Source of the DNA: Alphaproteobacteria bacterium
GTDB taxonomy: Bacteria > Pseudomonadota > Alphaproteobacteria > ATCC43930 > CGMCC-115725
Assembly: GCA_030039775.1 (NCBI GenBank)
Contig: JASHUX010000298.1
Span: 1-5,510, forward strand
Length of the DNA stretch: 5,510 nt
Reading direction: 5' to 3'
The translations under genes were made by a program, and so were the position numbers. The notes beneath the pieces are model-generated. The model saw only the letters and a list, made by a program, of their open reading frames with translations, was not told where the DNA came from and did not search any database. Shown one piece after another: positions 1-5,510 of the stretch (its first letter is position 1; the number at the start of each line of letters is the position of its first letter).

Positions 1-548
1 TGCCGCGCTGCGTCCAGCAGCCGGCGCCGCCGAAATGGGTGACGGTGGTCAGCGTTTCATCGGCGCGCAAGGCGGCGCGGCGCGGCGCCAAGATTTGCAC
101 CGGGTTCCATCCCCACTCGACGGTGATCGAGATTTTCGATGCCTTCCGCGACGAGACAGCCAAGGCCGGGCGCAAGGTCGGGCCGGACGATCTCTGCATC
201 CGCCGCCAAGTGACGATGCTCGACGACGACGGGGAGGTTGAGGCGGCGCTGGCGATCCGGCGCAAGATGTTCCGCGAATTCATCCAGATCGACCCGCGCG
301 TCAACCTGCCGAATCGACCCGCCGTGCTCGACACGCCATCCGCGCACGCCTTTTCGATCGGCGACGAAGAGTTCATCGCCGGCACGCCCGGTACTGTCGC
401 GAAGCAAGTGATCGCGCAGTGCCAAAGCGCGGGCGCCGGTCACTTCGCCGCGATCTTCGATCGCTCCGCATCGGTGTCGCGGCTCAAGGACTGGTACGGC
501 GACTTCGGCAGCGGTGCGATTCCCGCGCTGCGCGGCGCCTCCGTCTAG
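1..548 (+). CDS. LLM-class flavin-dependent oxidoreductase, C-terminal part (5' end outside window)
   Basis: The reading frame is open from the left edge (first full codon at position 3) to a TAG at 546-548, giving 181 visible residues. No start is visible: the GTG at 39-41 is internal, because the frame continues upstream with the family-like segment PAPPKWVTVVS. Segments typical of bacterial luciferase-like monooxygenases are ARRGAKICTGFHP, the late TPGTVAKQVIAQC, then GAGHFAAIFDR and a terminal IPALR. Members are TIM-barrel enzymes of roughly 330-380 residues that use reduced FMN (or F420 in some subgroups) with oxygen to oxidise organic substrates, so about half the protein is seen. The N-terminal flavin and substrate region is missing, so cofactor and substrate cannot be inferred. 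The gene converges on dnaE, and their stop codons overlap. Family assignment is confident; specific function is unknown. Confidence 0.87.
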   Translation, partial: PRCVQQPAPPKWVTVVSVSSARKAARRGAKICTGFHPHSTVIEIFDAFRDETAKAGRKVGPDDLCIRRQVTMLDDDGEVEAALAIRRKMFREFIQIDPRVNLPNRPAVLDTPSAHAFSIGDEEFIAGTPGTVAKQVIAQCQSAGAGHFAAIFDRSASVSRLKDWYGDFGSGAIPALRGASV

Positions 549-3500
549 ATATCGTGCACTTCGAGCACCCCGGGGACGGCTTGGACCTGTCCGCGGATGC
601 CGGGGCCTATCTTAAAGCCGCCCGGTAGCACGATCTCGACTTCGCGCACGGGCGAAACGGGCACGACGAACGATACCCGGCCCTTGCCGCCGCTTTCTTT
701 ATCCATGAGCTTGGCCAGCATCGGCACCGCGTCCGCGGTGTCGAGCCGGATGCGCAGACCCGCTGCGGCATGCGCGACCGCTTGATCGAGCGGTTCGATC
801 GCCTGCGCCGTCAGTCGCAGATTGTCGCCATCCTCGCGGCCGTCGATCGTCATGAGCAACGGCGAGCCGGAATCGAGATGCGGCCGCGCCGAACTCAGCA
901 CGTCGGAGAACACCATCACCTCGAACATACCGCTTTGGTCGGAGAGCTGCACGAAGGCGAAGCGGTTGCCGCGCGCCGAGTTGCGTTCCTTCTTGCCGAC
1001 CACGATGCCGGCGATCTTGTAGCGCGTCGAACCGCCGGCCGTGATGCGCGCCGCCAGTTCCGCCGCCTTCACGACCCCGAGGCGCTCCAGGCTCTTGCCG
1101 TAGGCCTCGAGCGGATGCGCGGAAAGATAGAAGCCGATGGCGTCGAATTCCTGCTGCAATTTCTCGACCGGCAGCCAATCGGTCGCGGCCGGCAGCGCCT
1201 GAACCGCGGCCAGCGACGCCGCATCGCCGCCGAAGAGATTGACTTGTTTGGTCACGCGCTCTTCGGTCGCGCTCGCCGCATGGCGCAGCAGCAGCTCGGC
1301 GGCGGCGAACGTCTGGGCGCGATTTCTGTTGAGCGCGTCGAAGGCGCCGGCCTTTGCGAGGCTTTCGAACTGCCGTTTGTTGAAGCTCTTAATGTCAAGC
1401 CGCCCGGCAAAATCGAACAAATCCTTGAACGGACCGCGGGTTTCGCGTTCGGCGACGAGCTGGCCCATCGCCGCTGCGCCGACGCCTTTCACCGCGGCGA
1501 GTGCATAGCGGATCGCGGCGCCGGACGGCGTGTCCTCGACGGCAAAGCCGACATCCGATTTGTTGATATCGGGCGGCAGCACCTTGATGCCGAGCCGGTC
1601 GCATTCCTGGCGGAAGACGTTGAGCTTGTCGGTGTTGCCGATGCAGTAAGTCATGAACGCGGCGATGTATTCGACCGGGTAATTGGCCTTGAGGTACGCG
1701 GTCTGATACGCCAGCAGCGCGTAAGGCGCGGCATGCGACTTGTTGAAGCCGTAGCCGGCGAACTTCGCCATCTTCTCGAAAATGATTTCCGCAAGCTGTC
1801 CCGACACGCCGTTCGCCACCGCGCCGTCGATGAAACGCTTGCGCTGCGCCTCCATCTCGCTCTTGATCTTTTTGCCCATGGCGCGGCGCAACAGATCGGC
1901 GCCGCCGAACGTGTAGCCGCCCATCACCCGCGCGATCTGCAACACCTGTTCCTGATAGGTCATCACGCCGTAGGTCGGCTCGAGGATGTGCCGGATCGAG
2001 GGGTGAAGATAGTCGGGCTGCTGCGTGCCTTGCTTGCACGCGATGTATTCCGGAATGTCGTCCATCGGCCCCGGCCGGTAGAGCGACACGATCGCGATCA
2101 GATCTTCGAACTGGTTGGGCTTGAGCTTGCGATGGAGATCGCGCATCGCCGTGCCTTCAAATTGGAACACGCCAACCGTGTCGCCGCGGCCGAGCAACTC
2201 GTAGGTCGGCTTGTCGTCAAGCGGCAGTTTGGCGAGATCGAGGGCGATGCCGCGCTTCTTCAGGAGCTCGACGGCGCGCTGCAAAATGGTGAGGGTGGTG
2301 AGGCCGAGAAAATCGAACTTCACCAGCCCGGCCGTCTCGACATATTTCAGATTGAACTGCGTCGCCGGCAGCGGCGAACGCGGATCGCGATAAAGCGGCA
2401 CGAGTTCTTGCAGCGGCCGGTCGCCGATCACGACGCCGGCCGCGTGGGTTGAGGCGTGGCGATACAGCCCTTCGAGCTTGCTCGCGATCTCCATGAGCCG
2501 CGCCACGGTCTCGTCGTTGTCGCGCATCTGCTGCAACAGCGGCTCGCCCTCGATGGCGGCGTTGAGCTTAACCGGCGCGGCCGGATTGTACGGCACCAGC
2601 TTGCAGATGCGGTCGACCTGCCCGTAGGGCATTTCCAGCACCCGGCCGACGTCGCGCAGCACCGCGCGCGCCTGCAACGTGCCGAAGGTGATGATCTGCG
2701 CCACCTTGTCGGCGCCGTATTTCTCCTGGACGTGGCGGATCACCTCGTCGCGTCGATCCTGGCAGAAATCGACGTCGAAATCCGGCATCGAGATCCGTTC
2801 CGGATTGAGGAAGCGCTCGAACACCAGGCCGAAGCGCAACGGATCGATGTCGGTAATGGTCAGCGCCCATGCCACCGCCGAGCCGGCACCCGAGCCGCGC
2901 CCCGGCCCGACCGGAATGCCTTGCGCTTTGGCCCATTGGATGAACTCGGCGACGATCAGGAAATAGCCGGCGAAGCCCATCGTCTCGATGACGCCGAGCT
3001 CGTATTCGACCCGCTCGCGATAGGGCTTCGCGGCCGCCTCACGCTCGGTTTCCGTCATGTCCGGCGTGTAGACCTGCGCGACAAGGCGTCGTTCGAGCCC
3101 GGCCGCCGCCTCGATCCGCAACGCCTCCTTGGCGTCACCCGATTCCGTCGCGAACGGGGGCAGGATCGGCGTGCGAGGTTCCGGCATGAAAGCGCAACGC
3201 TGCGCGATTACCAGCGTGTTGTCGCACGCTTCCGGCAAATCGGCGAACAGCACTCGCATTTCCTTCGGCGACTTAAAATAGTGCTGCGCCGTCAGCTTTC
3301 GGCGCGCCGCGTTGCTGACGGTGGTGCCGTCGGCGATGCAAAGAAGCACGTCGTGCGCTTCGTAAAATTCCGGCGCGTCGAAATAGACATTGTTGGTCGC
3401 GACCAGCGGCAGATCATGTGCATAGGCGAGATCGATCAGCGGCGCCTCGATGCGATCTTCCTCCGACATGCCATGCCGCATCAACTCGACATAAAGCCGG

Positions 3501-4015
3501 CCCGGGAACATGTCGGCAAGGCGCGTCAGCAGTATCGCCGCGGCGTCGTTCTGGCCCTCGTTCAGTAGCCGGCCTACCGGACCTGTCGGCCCACCGGTCA
3601 AGAGGATCAGCCCCTCGCTGTGCGCCGCCAGCTTATCAAGGTTGACCTGCGCCGCTTCGGCGCCGTCGCTTTCGAGATAGGAGGCGCTGACCAGCGCCAG
3701 GAGATTGCGATAGCCGGTTTCATCCTGCACCAGAAGCACGACAGGATCCGGAACCGCCGGCTTGCCGAGACGGCCCCGCGCATCGTGATCGGCGCGGCGG
3801 ATGGCAAGATCGCACCCGACAATCGGCTGCACCCCGTCGTCACGCGCTGCCATCGCGAATTCGAGCGCGCCGAACAGGTTGCCGGTGTCGGTCATTGCCA
3901 CCGCTGGCATGCGGTGGAGTTTGCACAGTGCCGTCAACTCTTTGACCTTGATGGCGCCGGTCGAGAGCGAATAGGCGGAATGGGTGTGGAGATGGATGAA
4001 ATCGGCGACAGACAT
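545..4015 (-). CDS. dnaE: DNA polymerase III subunit alpha (replicative DnaE1)
   Basis: This is the complete catalytic subunit of the chromosomal replicase, 1156 aa against 1160 in E. coli. The PHP domain comes first (HLHTHS at residues 8-13, TDTGN at 42-46). The polymerase core follows, with GPGRGSGAGS at 370-379, the catalytic aspartates in PDFDVDF (411-417) and D568 in VKFDFLGL. The fingers region includes YRPGPMDDIPEY (646-657) and GYGFNKSHAAPYA (754-766). A sliding-clamp binding motif QVNLF lies at 924-928, an OB fold at about 999-1075, and a C-terminal tau-binding-type domain after that. Length and the clamp motif favour DnaE1 over the mutagenic DnaE2/ImuC. The ATG is fixed by an in-frame TAG starting six bases upstream, and the N-terminus aligns with the family. 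No Shine-Dalgarno sequence is evident before it. The gene is intact, without frameshift. It probably has its own promoter in the 185-bp gap after lolD. Several PHP metal ligands are replaced, so proofreading is expected to come from a separate DnaQ subunit. Confidence 0.98.
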   Translation of the reverse strand: MSVADFIHLHTHSAYSLSTGAIKVKELTALCKLHRMPAVAMTDTGNLFGALEFAMAARDDGVQPIVGCDLAIRRADHDARGRLGKPAVPDPVVLLVQDETGYRNLLALVSASYLESDGAEAAQVNLDKLAAHSEGLILLTGGPTGPVGRLLNEGQNDAAAILLTRLADMFPGRLYVELMRHGMSEEDRIEAPLIDLAYAHDLPLVATNNVYFDAPEFYEAHDVLLCIADGTTVSNAARRKLTAQHYFKSPKEMRVLFADLPEACDNTLVIAQRCAFMPEPRTPILPPFATESGDAKEALRIEAAAGLERRLVAQVYTPDMTETEREAAAKPYRERVEYELGVIETMGFAGYFLIVAEFIQWAKAQGIPVGPGRGSGAGSAVAWALTITDIDPLRFGLVFERFLNPERISMPDFDVDFCQDRRDEVIRHVQEKYGADKVAQIITFGTLQARAVLRDVGRVLEMPYGQVDRICKLVPYNPAAPVKLNAAIEGEPLLQQMRDNDETVARLMEIASKLEGLYRHASTHAAGVVIGDRPLQELVPLYRDPRSPLPATQFNLKYVETAGLVKFDFLGLTTLTILQRAVELLKKRGIALDLAKLPLDDKPTYELLGRGDTVGVFQFEGTAMRDLHRKLKPNQFEDLIAIVSLYRPGPMDDIPEYIACKQGTQQPDYLHPSIRHILEPTYGVMTYQEQVLQIARVMGGYTFGGADLLRRAMGKKIKSEMEAQRKRFIDGAVANGVSGQLAEIIFEKMAKFAGYGFNKSHAAPYALLAYQTAYLKANYPVEYIAAFMTYCIGNTDKLNVFRQECDRLGIKVLPPDINKSDVGFAVEDTPSGAAIRYALAAVKGVGAAAMGQLVAERETRGPFKDLFDFAGRLDIKSFNKRQFESLAKAGAFDALNRNRAQTFAAAELLLRHAASATEERVTKQVNLFGGDAASLAAVQALPAATDWLPVEKLQQEFDAIGFYLSAHPLEAYGKSLERLGVVKAAELAARITAGGSTRYKIAGIVVGKKERNSARGNRFAFVQLSDQSGMFEVMVFSDVLSSARPHLDSGSPLLMTIDGREDGDNLRLTAQAIEPLDQAVAHAAAGLRIRLDTADAVPMLAKLMDKESGGKGRVSFVVPVSPVREVEIVLPGGFKIGPGIRGQVQAVPGVLEVHDI

Positions 4016-4158
4016 GGACTAACGGAGCCATCTATATATGGGGGTCCGGCGCCTGTTATCCTGATATATGCTGGGTTTTATCAGGTGGGCTCGTGCCGGC
4101 CCGGCTATTAGTTGGTGCGATTTCACGCGAACTTCGGACACCTTTGCCGTCTTCCGAT
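4016..4158 (-). promoter_or_regulatory. untranslated leader of dnaE
   Basis: This is non-coding sequence between the predicted dnaE promoter and the dnaE ATG, about 135-140 nt if the promoter call is right. It has no GGAGG-like ribosome binding site at the usual distance. It contains two ATATATG copies on the + strand (4034-4040 and 4064-4070; CATATAT on the dnaE strand), exactly 30 nt apart. They look like -10 boxes, but neither has a convincing -35 at 16-18 nt. An out-of-frame ATG at 4029-4031, 16 nt before the dnaE start, opens a 63-codon frame running into dnaE. I see no RNA gene or recognisable riboswitch here. Confidence 0.4.
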
Positions 4159-4188
4159 CCTATAGCACAAAACAAGAACAAAAGTCAA
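4159..4188 (-). promoter_or_regulatory. predicted housekeeping-sigma promoter for dnaE
   Basis: On the minus strand TTGACT (4188-4183) is followed by a 17-nt spacer and CTATAG (4165-4160). Read the E. coli way, the -10 is TATAGG with an 18-nt spacer, preceded by TG one base upstream (an extended -10). The base before the -35 is C, giving CTTGAC, which fits the CTTGAC-N17-CTATAT consensus known for rhizobial vegetative promoters. The spacer is T-rich and the local sequence is AT-rich within a GC-rich chromosome. Transcription would start near 4152 and read into dnaE. This is a prediction from motif match and placement only. Confidence 0.55.
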
Positions 4189-4209
4189 GCTAAAGTTGCT
4201 TTAGACTTT
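4170..4209 (-). terminator. probable weak intrinsic terminator of lolD
   Basis: On the minus strand CTAAAG (4204-4199), a CAA loop and CTTTAG (4195-4190) form a perfect 6-bp stem. An outer AAAGT (4209-4205) can pair with ACTTT (4185-4181) across a 4-nt bulge. A T-rich run, interrupted by G and C, follows down to about 4170. The lolD TAA (4203-4201) lies inside the rising arm, so the hairpin overlaps the end of the gene. The stem is AT-rich and therefore weak, and read-through into dnaE is plausible. Confidence 0.42.
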
Positions 4210-4893
4210 GCGCTCTACGACGAGTCCGTCCTCCAGCACAAGCACCCGATCGAGGCGCCGCGCCAGGTCGAGATTGTGGGTCGCGATCAGCGCCGCGAGA
4301 CCGGTTTGGCGCACGATGCGGAGCAGCGCTTCCGTCACGTCGGCGGCGGTGTGCTGATCGAGATTGCCGGTCGGCTCGTCGCCCAACATGACGCGCGGTG
4401 CATTGGCAAGCGCACGCACGATCGCGACGCGCTGCTGCTCGCCACCTGAAAGACGCGTCGGGCGGTGTGCCGCACGGGCCTCAAGCCCGACCATCCGCAG
4501 CAAATCCGTGGCTCGGCCGCGCGCCTCGCCGCGGCCGAGCCCCGCGATCATTTGCGGCAGCATGACGTTTTCAAGCGCCGAAAATTCCGGCAACAAGTGG
4601 TGGAACTGATAGACGAACCCCAGATGCTTGCGGCGCAGCGTCGTGCGTTCGGCATCGCCGAGGCCGCCGCACGCCGTGCCGTTCAACAGCACGTCGCCGG
4701 CGTCGGGCCGTTCAAGCAGGCCCGCCGTGTGGAGCAGCGTCGATTTTCCCGCGCCCGATGGGCCGACCAGCGCGACGATCTCCCCTTGGGCGATGGCGAG
4801 ATGGGCGCCGCGTAACACTTCGAGCGAATTACCGCCTTGGCGATAAGTCCGCGTAACCTGCCGCAGCTCCAGCGCCGCAGCGTCGTCACTCAT
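4201..4893 (-). CDS. lolD: lipoprotein-releasing ABC transporter ATP-binding protein LolD
   Basis: This is a complete 230-aa ABC ATPase, the usual size for LolD. It powers release of mature lipoproteins from the outer leaflet of the inner membrane to the periplasmic chaperone LolA, working on the cytoplasmic side of the LolC/E permease. Visible motifs are Walker [10 protein letters not shown] (44-52), Q-loop Q96 in [11 protein letters not shown], signature LSGGEQQR (148-155), Walker B VMLGDEP (168-174, with D172 and catalytic E173), D-loop TGNLD (175-179) and H-loop H206 in ATHN. The segment [17 protein letters not shown] is characteristic of LolD rather than of MacB or FtsE relatives. The Walker B run has Gly (MLGDEP) where Ala is more usual, which should be tolerated. 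The ATG at 4891-4893 lies inside the end of the upstream permease gene, an 8-bp overlap that implies translational coupling. The gene ends in TAA within a probable terminator hairpin. Confidence 0.96.
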   Translation of the reverse strand: MSDDAAALELRQVTRTYRQGGNSLEVLRGAHLAIAQGEIVALVGPSGAGKSTLLHTAGLLERPDAGDVLLNGTACGGLGDAERTTLRRKHLGFVYQFHHLLPEFSALENVMLPQMIAGLGRGEARGRATDLLRMVGLEARAAHRPTRLSGGEQQRVAIVRALANAPRVMLGDEPTGNLDQHTAADVTEALLRIVRQTGLAALIATHNLDLARRLDRVLVLEDGLVVERKV

Positions 4894-5510
4894 AACGCAG
4901 CGCTTCCACCGGATCGAGCCGCGCGGCGCGCCACGACGGATAGAGCGTGGCGAGGAAGGATAACGCGAACGCCATCACCACTACGGTCACGACATCCGAC
5001 GCATAAACGCGCGCGGGGATTCGGGTGAAGAAATAAATCTCCGCATTGAACAGGTTGACACCGATGACGTCCTGCACGAATTGGCGGATCGCCTCAATAT
5101 GCAGCGCGAATTCGGTGCCGATGACAAAACCGAGAAATGTTCCGACGACGCCGATCGACGCGCCGCTTAAGATGAAGATGCGCAGGATCATGCCGCGCGT
5201 CGCGCCCATGGTGCGCAGGATTGCAATGTCGCGCCCTTTGTCCTTCACCATCATGATCATGCCCGAAATGATGTTGAAGGCGGCCACCAGGATGATCAGC
5301 GTCAAGATCAGGAACATGACATTGCGCTCGATCTCGATGGCGTTGATGTAGCTGGCTTGGGTTTGCCGCCAATCGACAATGCGGGCGCCAGGACCGGCGA
5401 TGTCGCCAAGACCGGCGCGGACCGCATCAAGATGGTCGGGGTCTTGTGCGAAAATCTCGATGCTGCTGACGCCATCGCCAAGATTGAAAAAGAGCTGAGC
5501 CGCCGCGAGC
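4886..5510 (-). CDS. LolC/LolE-family lipoprotein-releasing permease, C-terminal part (5' end outside window)
   Basis: The frame is open from the right edge to a TGA at 4886-4888, giving 207 visible residues of a protein that is usually about 410-430 aa. The first ~60 residues are the end of the large periplasmic domain (ending [19 protein letters not shown]). Three membrane segments follow: about residues 66-88 ([18 protein letters not shown]), about 108-136 around [19 protein letters not shown], and about 169-193 ([20 protein letters not shown]). The cytoplasmic loop [19 protein letters not shown] is a family hallmark and the coupling region that contacts LolD. The C-terminus [12 protein letters not shown] is also typical. 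The first membrane segment and the start lie outside the window. The gene overlaps lolD by 8 bp in one operon. LolC, LolE and the single-subunit LolF type cannot be told apart from this fragment, so I give no symbol. Confidence 0.95.
   Translation of the reverse strand, partial: LAAAQLFFNLGDGVSSIEIFAQDPDHLDAVRAGLGDIAGPGARIVDWRQTQASYINAIEIERNVMFLILTLIILVAAFNIISGMIMMVKDKGRDIAILRTMGATRGMILRIFILSGASIGVVGTFLGFVIGTEFALHIEAIRQFVQDVIGVNLFNAEIYFFTRIPARVYASDVVTVVVMAFALSFLATLYPSWRAARLDPVEALRYE

Noticed and set aside
39..548. GTG at 39-41 as the start of a short stand-alone gene
   Set aside because: The frame stays open to the left edge, and the residues before the GTG continue the luciferase-like family sequence, so this codon is internal.
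554..575. Short inverted repeat GTGC/GCAC and the palindrome CCCCGGGG just past the monooxygenase stop
   Set aside because: The stem is only 4 bp, the palindrome has no loop, and no T-run follows. It lies in dnaE coding sequence, so it is not a supportable terminator.
770..2452. Long open frame on the + strand (560 codons) antisense to dnaE
   Set aside because: Its protein is rich in Arg, His and Leu with no recognisable domain, and it mirrors the codon pattern of dnaE. It is the antisense shadow expected in GC-rich DNA.
2456..3568. Second long + strand open frame (370 codons) antisense to dnaE
   Set aside because: Same low-information Arg/His-rich composition, no domain and no ribosome binding site; an antisense shadow of a well-conserved gene.
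3840..4031. 63-codon minus-strand frame from the ATG at 4029-4031
   Set aside because: It runs out of frame through the conserved dnaE N-terminus with Pro/His/Arg-rich composition; kept only as a possible competing start, not as a gene.
4018..4140. Minus-strand GTG-started short frame of about 40 codons ending at the TAG just before the dnaE ATG
   Set aside because: It lies within the leader and ends just before dnaE, but it has no ribosome binding site, and its basic, low-information product looks like nothing known. Chance is the simpler explanation.
4093..4449. + strand open frame of 118 codons starting in the lolD-dnaE gap
   Set aside because: Most of it is antisense to the conserved lolD coding sequence, and the intergenic part shows no protein-like signal or ribosome binding site.

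Overview
The window is a GC-rich stretch of a Gram-negative bacterial chromosome, almost certainly an alphaproteobacterium. The order lolE-type permease, lolD, dnaE is familiar from Rhizobiales (Bradyrhizobium/Xanthobacteraceae-like). The dnaE upstream region also carries a promoter close to the CTTGAC-N17-CTATAT consensus described for rhizobial housekeeping sigma. The genus cannot be fixed from this sequence alone.

The layout is simple. Positions 1-548 (+) hold the C-terminal half of a luciferase-like flavin monooxygenase. Positions 545-4015 (-) hold a complete replicative DNA polymerase III alpha subunit, dnaE (1156 aa). Positions 4016-4200 are the only real intergenic gap; they contain the dnaE leader, a good promoter candidate and a probable weak lolD terminator. 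Positions 4201-4893 (-) hold a complete lolD, the ATPase of the lipoprotein-releasing ABC transporter. Positions 4886-5510 (-) hold the C-terminal 207 residues of its LolC/LolE-family membrane partner, which continues beyond the right edge.

The permease and LolD overlap by 8 bp, so they are one translationally coupled unit that extracts lipoproteins from the inner membrane for transfer to LolA. dnaE lies downstream on the same strand but seems to have its own promoter. The monooxygenase converges on dnaE, and the two stop codons share one CTAG palindrome.

I found no mobile element, CRISPR array, tRNA, rRNA or sign of a new system. This is conserved housekeeping DNA. The points worth a second look are small: the shared-stop convergent junction, the overlap of the lolD terminator with the dnaE promoter, the dnaE start without a Shine-Dalgarno sequence, the degenerate PHP site, and the lack of a second Lol permease after lolD.
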